64,000 nt of DNA. It comes from Nitrospinaceae bacterium UBA7883 (GTDB lineage: Bacteria > Nitrospinota_A > UBA7883). A program made the translations under genes and the position numbers. The DNA is taken from NCBI GenBank assembly GCA_002500605.1, contig DLRR01000021.1, forward strand, positions 1-64,000, written 5' to 3'. Every line of letters starts with the position of its first letter. The first letter of the stretch is position 1. Of the stretch, positions 1 to 9,855 are shown in pieces. A model generated the notes under the pieces. It made no database searches and had not been told where the DNA came from. It saw only the letters and a list, made by a program, of their open reading frames with translations.

Positions 1-432
<432 letters not shown>

Positions 433-762
433 GAATCCTAGATTCAAATTATAGAATGGCTACCCACCCACTAGGGCTGGATACCACTCTGTTGAATTGC
501 ATTAGGTTGCAGTTACTGTTGTAACTGCCTTCCCGCATCTCAAACCTTTCGACGCTCTCTCAATTTCTAAGATCATTGCCGTCTTCTTTATATCGAAGGC
601 GAATTAACGAATATACGTACATCAAGGTGTCCAGTCAAGCTAAAAACTTAACTAATTCTATAATTATTTTATCTATGAATTAGCAACAAACTGAGTTCAT
701 ATTGCACGGATAAGCCAAAATGGTCTACATTTAACATTGAATGATCAATGGGAGGAAAAATC
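433..762 (-). other. rRNA leader and divergent promoter region (no gene)
   Basis: About 330 bp without a gene. It holds the transcribed leader of the 16S gene on the minus strand, the rrn promoter at 610-638, and an A/T-rich stretch at about 641-680 just upstream of the -35 that could act as an UP element. A boxA-like antitermination sequence may be present on the minus strand at about 561-575 (TGATCTTAGAAATTG), but it differs from the E. coli consensus. The right end carries the start region of the small plus-strand gene at 763. Confidence 0.5.
610..638 (-). promoter_or_regulatory. rRNA operon promoter (sigma-70 type)
   Basis: On the minus strand a -35 box TTGACT (633-638) is followed by exactly 17 bases and a -10 box TATATT (610-615). 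The A/T-rich segment upstream of the -35 resembles an UP element. The predicted start near 603 gives a leader of about 170 nt before the mature 16S end at 432. The call rests on consensus match, ideal spacing and position. Confidence 0.65.
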
Positions 763-1008
763 ATGCTGAATGTTCGTGCATTGTCTGCTTCAGTAGGAGT
801 TATTTGGGGCCTTACGATGATGGTTACTGGATGGACTGCAGCCTTTGGATGGGGAGAAGAGGTGGTAACCTTGATGGAGTCTTTCTACATTGGTTATGGC
901 CCAGGATTCCAAGGGGGATTAATCGGAGGAATTTGGGGTACGGTAGATGGTGGGGTTTGTGGATTAATTTTTGGACTTTTGTATAACTGGTTCTCAACCA
1001 AGTTTTGA
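763..1008 (+). CDS. small two-helix membrane protein (annotated in relatives as holin-like)
   Basis: An 81-residue protein with two hydrophobic glycine-rich segments (about residues 8-28 and 48-74). The segments are separated by a loop with a YGPGF element and followed by a WG-VDGG-GL-FG-LYNW motif. This layout resembles a widespread family of short chromosomal membrane proteins often labelled bacteriophage holin, although no lysis role is shown. The start at 763 is preferred over the ATG at 748 because GGAGG at 751-755 is then a well-spaced ribosome binding site. It stands alone, divergent from the rRNA operon. No phage genes are nearby, so the phage label should not be taken literally. Confidence 0.6.
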   Translation: MLNVRALSASVGVIWGLTMMVTGWTAAFGWGEEVVTLMESFYIGYGPGFQGGLIGGIWGTVDGGVCGLIFGLLYNWFSTKF

Positions 1009-1093
1009 ACTTGAGGTTTGCGAGAAAGTTTCCATTACAAGTTGAAACCACCCAAGAGCTAACGCAATTAATCTTTTTGGATAGGCTCCAACC

Positions 1094-2077
1094 ATGTCAA
1101 AACAAGAAGGCTTAACAGAATATTGGAGGTTGGTCGTTATAATTGCTGCCACCGGTTGGATGATGGCCAGCTGTGGAGCTTATGATATAAGTGACTTTTC
1201 CCCCGCAATTGGCAAAGGTCAGGGTCCAGTTCTAGGTGACAATGGACCGTGGGCTAGACGTCTCCGTATTGCTACGTCGAATGACGGACTCAACTGGAAA
1301 CGCATTGGAACAACTATCACCGACCAAGGAGATGTGCCACACGCTATCATCAAAGATGGGGCACTGTGGGTCATATATGTGATGTGGAGTGATCTAGACA
1401 ACAGCCCAGAGCTCAAGAATAGAACTGTTGCAGCCTACAGTAAAGATCTTAAGAACTGGACTTACAAAAAACTAACCATCAGCGGGTTACCAGAAGGTTA
1501 CAGTAAACATAACCCTGTGGATCCATCAGTAGTGGAGCTAGCAGATGGACGGTATCGAATCTATTTTACCCTCGGCAACAGTGAGGGTGGGCATGCTGCT
1601 ACATTCTCGGCAATTTCAAATAATCTCCTTAATTGGCAGGTAGAAGAAGGTATTCGTTTTGGCTCCTCAAATTCTGACGTTCTAGACCCAAACCTGTTAG
1701 ATGTAGGTGATCACTACGAGTTTTTTGCAGGGGGTGTGCAGGGCACCAACTACCATGCCACATCAACGGATGGACTTAATTTTATTAGACTACCGGACAT
1801 GAGCTCAAGTCCTTTTATTGTTATGGCAAACGGATTAAAAGTTGGTGAACAATTTAAATATTATGGATTTACGCAAACAGTAGGCAACCCTGAAAAAAAA
1901 ATTAGATCCTTCACTTACAATAACTCAGCGGAATGGATATTAGACGAAGGCGACAGATTAAGCATTGATGAAAGTGATGGTGAAGAGCGAGACTTAGTAA
2001 CTGATCCTGCCGTTATATCCCACCCAAGCGGTGCTGGCCACGGCTATGTGATGATCTACGTAACTCAAATACCTTAG
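1094..2077 (+). CDS. lipoprotein with glycosidase-type five-bladed beta-propeller fold
   Basis: A 327-residue exported protein. The N-terminus has a basic stretch, a hydrophobic segment (about residues 13-25) and a lipobox-like end (MASC, Cys27), suggesting membrane anchoring. The body shows repeated blade-like units typical of GH43/GH32/levansucrase-like propellers: S-x-DGLNW, PSVVELADGRYRIYFT, a D-P-N motif near residue 198, and STDGLNFIRL. The DPS and DPN aspartates could correspond to catalytic or structural positions, but I cannot confirm activity. It could equally be a non-catalytic propeller. It is separated from its neighbours by about 85 and 140 bp, with no clear operon partner. Confidence 0.6.
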   Translation: MSKQEGLTEYWRLVVIIAATGWMMASCGAYDISDFSPAIGKGQGPVLGDNGPWARRLRIATSNDGLNWKRIGTTITDQGDVPHAIIKDGALWVIYVMWSDLDNSPELKNRTVAAYSKDLKNWTYKKLTISGLPEGYSKHNPVDPSVVELADGRYRIYFTLGNSEGGHAATFSAISNNLLNWQVEEGIRFGSSNSDVLDPNLLDVGDHYEFFAGGVQGTNYHATSTDGLNFIRLPDMSSSPFIVMANGLKVGEQFKYYGFTQTVGNPEKKIRSFTYNNSAEWILDEGDRLSIDESDGEERDLVTDPAVISHPSGAGHGYVMIYVTQIP

Positions 2078-2216
2078 ACCGTAATAACAATAAACAATTG
2101 TTCAAATAGATACTACACTGAGTACAGACAAACGAAAAGTTTTCGATATGGTGCTTGAGGTAAAATTAGAGAGCAAAAGACTATATGGATACAGTATATG
2201 CCTAGAGGTAAACATA

Positions 2217-3128
2217 ATGGACAGTTATGCTATCAAAGTTAAAAACCTAGCAAAAAATTTTGGGAAGGTGTCAGCCTTGAATGGAATTGACCTCAACGTG
2301 CCTATGGGTAAGGTTTATGGAATGCTTGGACCTAACGCTGCTGGTAAAAGTACTACTATCCGATTACTTGCAGGAATTATACGTGGTCAGGCTACAACGG
2401 CAAAGATTCTTGGGATTGATCTTGAAACTGGTAGCGAAAAAATTAAAAGACATATTGGCTATGTAGCGCAACATTTTGCTCTCTACCCTGACCTAACGGC
2501 TGCTGAAAATTTAACTTTTTATGCCACTCTTTATGGAAAAAATGATGCGGGTCACAAACGGTCCCTTCTAATACAATACGGATTAGCAGATTTTGCCAAC
2601 AGGAGGGCAGGAAGTCTGTCTGGGGGTTACAAGCGTAGACTTTCTATCGCTTGCGCTATGGTTCACGAGCCCGAGCTTATTCTCTTAGATGAACCAACAG
2701 CCGGCATTGATCCAGTCACTCGTAACGAGTTGTGGGAGCTTTTTTACGAACTTTCCGTAGCTGGGAAAACCCTATTTATTACCACCCACTACATGGAAGA
2801 AGCAGAGCGCTGTCATTACCTTGCATTCCTCAATCGTGGGAACCTGGTTGCTGAAGGAAGTTTGCAAGATATTCGTAGTACGCTTAAAAATAATAAAGTA
2901 TTCGTATGTTCTTTAAGCTACGATCCAAAGGTTTCTAAGGCTGTTACAGCCTTAGAAGGTGTATTGACCGTTAATCAGGTTGGGGAACACCTAAGAGTGG
3001 TGGCACGTGATCAATCTGTTGCGACAGAACTAAAACAGGCCATCATAAAAACAACATCTTCTACCCCACTAGTGCAGTTAGCAAAACCGACTATTGAAGA
3101 CGTCTTCATCACATTGACCAAGGAGTAA
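2217..3128 (+). CDS. ABC-2 type transporter ATP-binding protein
   Basis: The ATPase subunit of an ABC exporter, 303 residues. Walker A GPNAAGKS is at about 38-45, the Q-loop Gln at 85, the signature LSGGY at 134-138, Walker B ending in D158-E159, and the H-loop in ITTHYMEEAE. The C-terminal ~80 residues are the variable domain seen in NatA/YbhF/CcmA-like drug and Na+ efflux ATPases. The ATG at 2217 is chosen over 2148 because AGAGG lies about 8 nt upstream and the family starts close to this point. The permease follows 7 bp downstream, so the two form an operon. The substrate cannot be read from sequence. Confidence 0.9.
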   Translation: MDSYAIKVKNLAKNFGKVSALNGIDLNVPMGKVYGMLGPNAAGKSTTIRLLAGIIRGQATTAKILGIDLETGSEKIKRHIGYVAQHFALYPDLTAAENLTFYATLYGKNDAGHKRSLLIQYGLADFANRRAGSLSGGYKRRLSIACAMVHEPELILLDEPTAGIDPVTRNELWELFYELSVAGKTLFITTHYMEEAERCHYLAFLNRGNLVAEGSLQDIRSTLKNNKVFVCSLSYDPKVSKAVTALEGVLTVNQVGEHLRVVARDQSVATELKQAIIKTTSSTPLVQLAKPTIEDVFITLTKE

Positions 3129-3135
3129 CAAACCT

Positions 3136-4260
3136 ATGAACCAGGTCATTGCCATTTTCCGTAAAGAATTTTTACAATTACGCCGAGATCCAAGGCTGAT
3201 AGTTTTTATCATTATGATGCCGGTAGTCTTTCTTATACTCTTTGGTTTAGTCCTTAAGCTTGAACCAGCAAACTTACGAATGGCATTCGTTGATCAAGAA
3301 CATTCCTTCTTTTCGAACGAAGTTCGCACCAACATATGGAGTGAAGGGTATTTTCAACTTTATGAGGTTAACAGTAAGAAAGATCTTATTGAAGAGATCA
3401 GAACCGGACGTGCAAAGGCTGGTTTGTTCATTCCAAATACATTTACTTCCGAGTTAACTGAGAACCAACAGCCACATCTAACAATGTTTGTAGACGGCAC
3501 CATGCCTTCACTGGCGACATCGATGGAAAGCAATGCAACGGTAATTACCAGTAACGATACTCAGCAACTTATGTACTTTACAAACCCTGACGCAGAGAAT
3601 GTAGTTATTCCTGAAGAACCTTTTATTCTTGATTTTGAAGTGCTTTTCAACCCTGAGAAGTACGAACCGTGGTTCTTTCTGCCGGGCGTGGTAGGCGTTT
3701 TGATAATGCAGATAGCATTGATACTCACCAGCATTGCCATTGTTAGGGAAAAAGAAACCAACACTCTTGAACAATTGCTAGTTAGCCCAATCTCTAAGCT
3801 AGGGTTTGTTTTAGGGAAAACATTACCTTATTTGACCATCGCTTTTATCGATTTTTACTTTATTCTAGGGCTGGGATGGTGGGTTTTTGATTTACCTTGG
3901 CCTGTCTCTCACCTGCTCCTTTTATTGCTTGTTACTGTTTTTGTGTTTGGACTTATTGCTCTTGGGCTAGCCATTTCCACAGTAAGCCAAACTCAACAGC
4001 AGGCAGTATTTTTAGCAATTTTTTTCCTTTTGCCTTCCATTCTGCTGTCTGGCTTCATCTTCCCATTGGAAGCAATGCCGTTCTACATTAGACCCTTATC
4101 ATACCTGTTACCATTTACATACTTTGTTGAAGCAATACGAGGGATCTTACTTAAAGGAAATTCATTTTCCGAGTTATTTGTGAATTTTGCAGCATTAAGT
4201 GGTTTTGCGGTGGCATTCACACTAGTTAGCATTGTACGTTTTAGAAAAACTATTGACTGA
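3136..4260 (+). CDS. ABC-2 type transporter permease (YhhJ/YbhR-like)
   Basis: A 374-residue inner-membrane permease. It has an N-terminal membrane helix (about residues 22-42) after a charged RKEFLQLRRDPR element typical of ABC-2 permeases. A periplasmic domain of ~130 residues follows, then five or so helices in the C-terminal half. These include the conserved segment IVREKETNTLEQLLVSP (about residues 200-220) that marks the family. It pairs with the ATPase encoded 7 bp upstream. The likely role is export of a drug, lipid-like or other hydrophobic substrate; the specific substrate is unknown. No membrane-fusion protein gene is adjacent. Confidence 0.88.
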   Translation: MNQVIAIFRKEFLQLRRDPRLIVFIIMMPVVFLILFGLVLKLEPANLRMAFVDQEHSFFSNEVRTNIWSEGYFQLYEVNSKKDLIEEIRTGRAKAGLFIPNTFTSELTENQQPHLTMFVDGTMPSLATSMESNATVITSNDTQQLMYFTNPDAENVVIPEEPFILDFEVLFNPEKYEPWFFLPGVVGVLIMQIALILTSIAIVREKETNTLEQLLVSPISKLGFVLGKTLPYLTIAFIDFYFILGLGWWVFDLPWPVSHLLLLLLVTVFVFGLIALGLAISTVSQTQQQAVFLAIFFLLPSILLSGFIFPLEAMPFYIRPLSYLLPFTYFVEAIRGILLKGNSFSELFVNFAALSGFAVAFTLVSIVRFRKTID

Positions 4261-4428
4261 CTAGGAAGCAGAACATTAAAGGAAAAGTAAACTTCCTTTT
4301 ACTTGTAAATTAGTAATTGTTTCGTTTTTCGTCATGTTCCGCGAAAGACTTTAATGCCATTGTTCATTAGGGGTAATTGAAAGTATAAAAGAAATTGTCA
4401 TCAAACTTTCAGCCTGTAAAGTGGCCCC

Positions 4429-5610
4429 CTAATACAAAAGCCCAATAACCATTTTCAAGTCATCCTCGTCGAACAGAATTCCTCCGCCAAGAAAAAATGT
4501 ACGGTAATATTCATTCAGCAATTCATCTCCACCAAAATAAGCGAACAGGTAATTGTGTGAAGTCCACTTTAAAGAAACTTTGAGTTGAGGATTTTCAGCA
4601 TTGTTATCGTACCCTTTCATATTGTAGACATCGGTAACAGCAATCAGGCTGTCATTCAGCATGTAATACTCCAAACCAACGCCAACAGAAGATTCTGTCA
4701 GTCCGCCCCTTACTACAAAGTCAGAAAACCTCCGGGCAATCTGCGCTGTATATAGAAGAGATTCAAGAGTGTTATGCCTTTCCCCATCTTTCCATTCCTT
4801 GCGAATATCTTCGGTTACTTCCAAGAGATAGTACTTATTTTCGCGCGGCCGTAGACGCAAAGTAAAAAACCCCTTACTACTGGAAGAGTAAGCCTGCCAC
4901 TCTGCCCTAAATCCTAAATCGAGACCTAGATCATCTGTCTTATCTAGGATCTTTCCTGCGCCAGCCAACGTTTTGTTTAGGTTCTCGTACACTTCCTCGT
5001 CTGTGACAAGCTTACCAACTGTTCCTTCGCCGCGCTTAATTTTTCCCGTAATGCTCTTTAGGTTAGCTGTAGCTTTCTCTATGTTCCCTATGATACCGCT
5101 TATAGAAGGCCACTTTTCCATGGAATCAAATAGTTGTCGTAATGAAGAAGTCATTGCATTGACATCATCTAAGGCAGTGCTAAGTTTCCTTACCATTGCA
5201 CTAACATCAACTGCAGAGCGGGTGTCGTTTAATATCTCGCCATTCCCAAGTGGTGCTTGGTCTTGTGAACCTTGAATTATCTCAATATAGCTCTCCCCCA
5301 AAAGACCTGCTGAACTAATTGTGGCAATGGAACCTTTTCTAATTAATGCCTTGTGTGTCAGAACAGCTTTTACAGAAGCATACCCCTCTTCTAGGGTCAA
5401 TTCATCCACATAACCAATTTCTACACCTGATAGCTTCACTTTACTTTTTACTTCCAGTCCTGCCACAGATGAAAAATGCATAATAATATAACGAGATTTG
5501 CTATCACCGAACAAGGATAGTCCACCTACCTTCATTGAAAAAAGCAAGAGTAGGGCGATCGCAACAATGGTCAATAAACCGACTTTAGTCTCTGGTGTTA
5601 CAACCTTCAT
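4429..5610 (-). CDS. mlaD: MCE-domain lipid-transport protein MlaD, long form
   Basis: Periplasmic substrate-binding component of the MlaEFD phospholipid transporter. One N-terminal signal anchor (residues ~10-30) is followed by a single MCE domain (~37-117, with GLEVKSKVKLSGVEIGYV). A helical, low-complexity region (~135-225) comes next. The last ~170 residues are rich in aromatic and alternating-polarity strands and end in Tyr. E. coli MlaD is less than half this length; the long form with a strand-rich tail is typical of deltaproteobacterial-type genomes. It is last in the order mlaE-mlaF-mlaD, 71 bp after mlaF. Confidence 0.9.
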   Translation of the reverse strand: MKVVTPETKVGLLTIVAIALLLLFSMKVGGLSLFGDSKSRYIIMHFSSVAGLEVKSKVKLSGVEIGYVDELTLEEGYASVKAVLTHKALIRKGSIATISSAGLLGESYIEIIQGSQDQAPLGNGEILNDTRSAVDVSAMVRKLSTALDDVNAMTSSLRQLFDSMEKWPSISGIIGNIEKATANLKSITGKIKRGEGTVGKLVTDEEVYENLNKTLAGAGKILDKTDDLGLDLGFRAEWQAYSSSSKGFFTLRLRPRENKYYLLEVTEDIRKEWKDGERHNTLESLLYTAQIARRFSDFVVRGGLTESSVGVGLEYYMLNDSLIAVTDVYNMKGYDNNAENPQLKVSLKWTSHNYLFAYFGGDELLNEYYRTFFLGGGILFDEDDLKMVIGLLY

Positions 5611-5681
5611 AACAAGGCCAACCTTTCCTTAGAATTAACATCAGGCTTTGGCATAACAATTTAACCTTAACTTTGCTAAAT

Positions 5682-6467
5682 TCACCCTTTTATTGGCCTG
5701 CTATAAATTGCCTCTGTCTCATAGACAATTTTACCGATATAGCAGAAATTAGCCACAACTGGGTTCGTGTCATTAAACACTTCAGCGGGTTTTCCAGTTG
5801 ATATGAATTTTCCGTTGTATAACATTGCCACTCTATCCGCAATTTTACTAGCTGAAACCATGTCATGTGTAATAGTAACAGCAGTAGCTCCAATTTTACT
5901 TTGCATGGAAACAATAAGGTCGTTGATTTGGTCACACATGAGTGGGTCGAGACCTGTTGTTGGTTCGTCGTAAAGAATTATCTCGGGATCCATTGCAATT
6001 GCCCTAGCCAGGCCAGCTCTTTTTTTCATTCCACCAGAAAGTTCCATCGGTTTGAGGTTTTCAACGTTTTTTAAGCCAACCATATTTAACTTATCAATTA
6101 CAATTTTCTCTCTGTCTCGTTTTGATAAGTTTGTGTGCTCTTTAAGAGCGAACCCAACATTCTCACCGATAGTAAGGGAGTCAAATAGTGCTGCCCCCTG
6201 GAACAGCATTCCAAACTTGCGCCGCAGGCTATTTAATTCTTCTTCATTAAGCTTTCCCACCTCTTTACCGTCTACTACAACTTTGCCTTTGTCAGGCATC
6301 ATTAGTCCAATCATATGTTTAATGAGGACCGATTTGCCTGTACCCGATCCACCAATGACCACCATGCTCTCACCTCGTTCAACGCTAAGGTTAGCTCCAG
6401 TGAGTACTGATTTATCACCGAAAGCCTTGTGAACATTGTCAACTTTAATTATGTAATCTTTTCCCAT
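5682..6467 (-). CDS. mlaF: phospholipid ABC transporter ATPase MlaF
   Basis: Cytoplasmic ATPase of the Mla transporter, 261 residues. Walker A GGSGTGKS is at about 39-46. The signature is LSGGMKKR, whose M-K-K-R form with following AGLARAIA is characteristic of MlaF/Ttg2A. Walker B is ILYDEPTTGLDP. The H-loop histidine lies in AVTITHD. It sits between mlaE (9-bp gap) and mlaD, so co-transcription is near certain. With MlaE and MlaD it would move phospholipids between inner and outer membranes and so support outer-membrane asymmetry. Confidence 0.95.
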   Translation of the reverse strand: MGKDYIIKVDNVHKAFGDKSVLTGANLSVERGESMVVIGGSGTGKSVLIKHMIGLMMPDKGKVVVDGKEVGKLNEEELNSLRRKFGMLFQGAALFDSLTIGENVGFALKEHTNLSKRDREKIVIDKLNMVGLKNVENLKPMELSGGMKKRAGLARAIAMDPEIILYDEPTTGLDPLMCDQINDLIVSMQSKIGATAVTITHDMVSASKIADRVAMLYNGKFISTGKPAEVFNDTNPVVANFCYIGKIVYETEAIYSRPIKG

Positions 6468-6476
6468 GTCTTCTGA

Positions 6477-7244
6477 TTAAAATAATATAGATGTTAAAAC
6501 ATAGTCCGTGAGCAAAATCATAATTGTGGATACAACGACAGCTCGGGTAGTTGCCTTTCCGACACCCTCCGCACCCCCATCTGTGTTGACACCTTGGAAA
6601 CAGCTAACAGCGGCAATAATCAAACCGAACACCATGGATTTGAACAGCCCTGAATAAATATCATTCAATTGGAGAAATTCGAATGTTTTTTTCATATAGA
6701 TAACTGGATTGGCATCCAATACCCCTACGCCAATGCTAGCGCCCCCTGCTATCCCAATCATGTCAGCCAGAATCACAAGTATTGGTAGCATCAGCGTGGC
6801 AGCTATAATGCGCGGAACTATAAGGTATTTAACTGGGTTTGCCGAAAGCGTAAAGAGGGCATCGATTTGTTCTGTGACTTTCATTGTTCCCAGTTCAGCA
6901 GCCATTGCTGAGCCTGCCCTGCCAGCTACAACAATGCCAGTAAGCACAGGACCTAGCTCTCTAGTCATAGAAAGTGCCACGACTGTACCTACCATGCTCT
7001 CTGCACCAAAACGCTTAAATCCTATGTAGCTTTGAATGGCAAGTACAGCTCCTGTAGATAAAGCTGTTATGGCTACTATTGGAATAGAATTATATCCTAT
7101 CTCTTGCATCTGCTCTAACACTGCCCTTATACGAAACGGGGGACGTACTATCCAACGCAAAGTATCTAATGTAAATACGGTGGCTTCCCCAAGTGAATGG
7201 AGTGCCGATATAATCATCGCCCCAAAGTTATGGACGAATCTCAT
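6477..7244 (-). CDS. mlaE: phospholipid ABC transporter permease MlaE
   Basis: Integral membrane permease of the MlaEFD system, 255 residues. An amphipathic N-terminus is followed by five or six hydrophobic helices. The conserved family segments are ALSMTRELGPVLTGIVVAGR (about residues 88-107) and an AAELGTMKVTEQIDAL stretch (coupling helix). The C-terminal CFQGVNTDGGAEGVGKATTR region is also conserved. It is the first gene of mlaEFD and begins 12 bp after the alr stop, so the group may be transcribed with alr and dnaB. Confidence 0.95.
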   Translation of the reverse strand: MRFVHNFGAMIISALHSLGEATVFTLDTLRWIVRPPFRIRAVLEQMQEIGYNSIPIVAITALSTGAVLAIQSYIGFKRFGAESMVGTVVALSMTRELGPVLTGIVVAGRAGSAMAAELGTMKVTEQIDALFTLSANPVKYLIVPRIIAATLMLPILVILADMIGIAGGASIGVGVLDANPVIYMKKTFEFLQLNDIYSGLFKSMVFGLIIAAVSCFQGVNTDGGAEGVGKATTRAVVVSTIMILLTDYVLTSILF

Positions 7245-7256
7245 AGCTTGCTCCCA

Positions 7257-8420
7257 TTAGGTAAAAGTTTTGTCTGCTTGATAAATCCGACTTGGGGCAC
7301 CAACTACTCTGCCCGATTTCAAATAAAATCTCGTGGTCCGAGCGCCTATAAGACACAACACTTCGTAAGCTATAGTATCTAGTGCTCTTGCCATTTTAAT
7401 TGCACTCACTGTTTTTCCACCGTCGGTTCCAATTAGAGTAATTACATCACCAATTGAGGCTTCTGTACCTGTGACGTCAAAAAAACAGTTATCCATGCAA
7501 ATTGTTCCCACTTGTGGAATTCTAACTCCGTTTATTATAGCTTGCCATTTATTAGAAAGCGCTCTATTAAATCCATCAGCATAACCTACCATGGCTATGG
7601 CCACTTTCCGTTTCCTAGAGCTTGTCCAAGTCAAATTATATGAAACCGGGTCACCTTTTTTAAGGTCCCGTATCATGATTATCCTAGCAAACCATGAAAG
7701 GATAGGCGAGAGCCCCGTATTTTGCCCATCAAATTCTTGAATACCATAAAGACCCAAACCCGGTCTTACAAAGTCATAATGGGAGCTGGGATGGCGAAAA
7801 ACCCCTGATGTATTTGCAGCATGTTTAGGTGGTAGATCAACTCCTGATGCAGAAAGACTATCGCAAAAATCGTCAAACTTGGCAATTTGTTTATTTGTAA
7901 AAAGTTTATCGCAATCTGATGAAGCAAAATGGGTCATAATGCTGACTACTCGGAGTTTTTTTATGCCGATTATCTTTTTGTATAAGTCAAAAGCCGTTTG
8001 ACAATCTGCCCCCAGTCGTGACATGCCAGTATTAAGCTTAAAATGAATTGACACTTTTTTCTTTCCTGCCACTCTTGACAACCGTTTAGCTTCTTCTAGG
8101 TTGCTTATCACAGGCTCTAGATTTAACTCTACAGCCATTTTGGCCTGTGTCGGCAAAATACCATCGAGGACCATCAATCGTCCAGCTATTCCAGATTTTC
8201 GAAGCATGGCTGCCTCAGACAGAACTCCCACAGCCTGTGTATGCACCTCGTTTCTTTTGCATAATTCTGCTGACAAAGCCACCGCTCCATGACCATAGGC
8301 ATTAGCTTTAATCACAGGTATGATTTTTCGTCTTCCCGCAACTCGATAAATAAGATCTATGTTTTGATGAAAGAGGTTGAGATCGATCTCGGCAAAAGAA
8401 GGGTAATCTTGTCTAACCAT
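7257..8420 (-). CDS. alr: alanine racemase
   Basis: A PLP-dependent enzyme interconverting L- and D-alanine for peptidoglycan, 387 residues. The PLP-binding lysine lies in PVIKANAYGHG (Lys38). The second catalytic tyrosine region appears as VGYADGFNRAL near residue 270, and a conserved GTICMDNCFFDVT segment follows. The N-terminal TIM-barrel and C-terminal beta-domain lengths are normal. The ATG at 8420 puts the conserved AEIDLNLFHQN about 10 residues in, as usual. It lies 25 bp downstream of dnaB, a pairing often seen in bacteria. Confidence 0.95.
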   Translation of the reverse strand: MVRQDYPSFAEIDLNLFHQNIDLIYRVAGRRKIIPVIKANAYGHGAVALSAELCKRNEVHTQAVGVLSEAAMLRKSGIAGRLMVLDGILPTQAKMAVELNLEPVISNLEEAKRLSRVAGKKKVSIHFKLNTGMSRLGADCQTAFDLYKKIIGIKKLRVVSIMTHFASSDCDKLFTNKQIAKFDDFCDSLSASGVDLPPKHAANTSGVFRHPSSHYDFVRPGLGLYGIQEFDGQNTGLSPILSWFARIIMIRDLKKGDPVSYNLTWTSSRKRKVAIAMVGYADGFNRALSNKWQAIINGVRIPQVGTICMDNCFFDVTGTEASIGDVITLIGTDGGKTVSAIKMARALDTIAYEVLCLIGARTTRFYLKSGRVVGAPSRIYQADKTFT

Positions 8421-8445
8421 TTTACAAGGCTAGCCCTCTATCTGG

Positions 8446-9843
8446 CTAGAATTCCTCATCTGTGTATCCTCTATTCATAGCGCTATCCTCAAACCTTGTA
8501 AAGTCTTTTAGGAAGGTTAGCTTGATGGTTCCAAGTGGGCCATTTCTTTGTTTGCCTATTATGACTTCTGCAATTCCTTCGGCTTCGGGCTTATTAGGCT
8601 CGTAAAACTCCTCACGATATATAAACATAACAACGTCAGCATCTTGTTCTATAGATCCTGAATCTCTTAGGTCAGCCAACTGAGGGCGTTTTGCTCCTCC
8701 GCGATCCTCGACTTTCCTTGATAACTGGGATATAGCTATCACTGGCACGTTAAGCTCTTTGGCCAAATGTTTTAGTGAGCGGGTAATCTCAGAAACTTCT
8801 TGCACTCGCGACTCCTGTCGTCCACGTGAGGTCATCAATTGTAGATAGTCCACAACCACAAGATCAAGCCTACCTTTTTCCACTTGCAGTCTTCTTGCCC
8901 TGCTGCGCACGTCAAGGACAGTCTGACCGGGTGAGTCATCTATATAAACGTTCTGTTTATGAAGCTGGCCAGCAGCCTGCGTCAAAGATGGCCATGCTGT
9001 TTTAGGAAGATATCCTGTTCGAACTTTTTGCGTCGAAACTTTTGCTTCTGAGCAAAGCATACGCAGAACAAGCTGTTCAGAAGACATCTCCAGTGAGAAA
9101 ACAGCTACGACCCCTGTTGGATTTTTTTGAGCGTAATTTTGTATTATATTGAGGGCAAAAGCAGTCTTGCCCATGGAAGGGCGACCAGCCACTACAATCA
9201 ATTCGGATTTTTGTAGTCCAGCTGTTTTTTCATCCAGATCCTTGTAACCGGTAGGAACACCTGTTACAAGAGCTTTATTCTCATAAAGGGTCTCAACCGT
9301 TTTCATTGTGTCTTGCAGAAGGTCCTTCACCTGGACGAAAGTACCTCTGTTTCTTTCCTGGGAAATATCAAGAATCATCTTTTCAATATTATCCACCACA
9401 ATATCAACATCGTCAGCTTGCTCGTAGGCTACTGCTACAGTGTCTGAGGCAGTTGTAATAATTTTCCTCAGTATTGCCTTGTCCCTGATTCGTTGACAAT
9501 GTATACGAATATTCGCTGACGTAGGAACTATCTCGAGTAGCTCTGCTAGATAATCAACTCCCCCAATCTCCTCTAACCAACCTCTGGTTCGCATGGCCTC
9601 AGTAAGAGTCAAGATATCTACCGGTTCATTTTTTTCAAAGAGGTCCGTAATAATTTGAAAAATTTTCCTGTGGCCTGGTTTATAGAAGTCATTTGGACCT
9701 GATAGTATCTCTAATGCCTTTGGGAGTGCTTCGTTGTCAAGTAGGATCGCTCCTATAATGGCACGCTCCATGTCAAGGTTTTGCGGTGGTACCCGCTCGG
9801 TAAGCACTTCATTTGGTCTTTGGAACTGCGAAACACCTGTCAT
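8446..9843 (-). CDS. dnaB: replicative DNA helicase DnaB
   Basis: Hexameric 5'-3' replication fork helicase, about 465 residues. The N-terminal primase-interacting domain spans roughly residues 15-120 (PQNLDMERAIIGAILLDNEA). The RecA-like C-terminal domain has Walker A GRPSMGKT, Walker B-type LVVVDYLQLM, and the DnaB motifs ISQLSRKVEDR and DLRDSGSIEQDADVV. No intein is present. A longer reading from a TTG at 9855 is possible, but the ATG at 9843 is the more normal start. First gene of the minus-strand dnaB-alr-mla group. Confidence 0.95.
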   Translation of the reverse strand: MTGVSQFQRPNEVLTERVPPQNLDMERAIIGAILLDNEALPKALEILSGPNDFYKPGHRKIFQIITDLFEKNEPVDILTLTEAMRTRGWLEEIGGVDYLAELLEIVPTSANIRIHCQRIRDKAILRKIITTASDTVAVAYEQADDVDIVVDNIEKMILDISQERNRGTFVQVKDLLQDTMKTVETLYENKALVTGVPTGYKDLDEKTAGLQKSELIVVAGRPSMGKTAFALNIIQNYAQKNPTGVVAVFSLEMSSEQLVLRMLCSEAKVSTQKVRTGYLPKTAWPSLTQAAGQLHKQNVYIDDSPGQTVLDVRSRARRLQVEKGRLDLVVVDYLQLMTSRGRQESRVQEVSEITRSLKHLAKELNVPVIAISQLSRKVEDRGGAKRPQLADLRDSGSIEQDADVVMFIYREEFYEPNKPEAEGIAEVIIGKQRNGPLGTIKLTFLKDFTRFEDSAMNRGYTDEEF

Positions 9844-9855
9844 AATCTGGCACAA

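Noticed and set aside
763..1008. Prophage signal from a holin-like protein
   Set aside because: The family is common on chromosomes outside phages, and no other phage gene, integrase or att site is visible.
4285..4304. Inverted repeat AAGTAAA / TTTACTT after the ABC permease gene
   Set aside because: Only 7 A/T-rich base pairs and no U-tract; too weak to call a terminator.
6052..6432. 126-codon plus-strand ORF antisense to mlaF
   Set aside because: Lies entirely within mlaF, whose motifs are all intact; the antisense product has low-complexity Ser/Pro composition.
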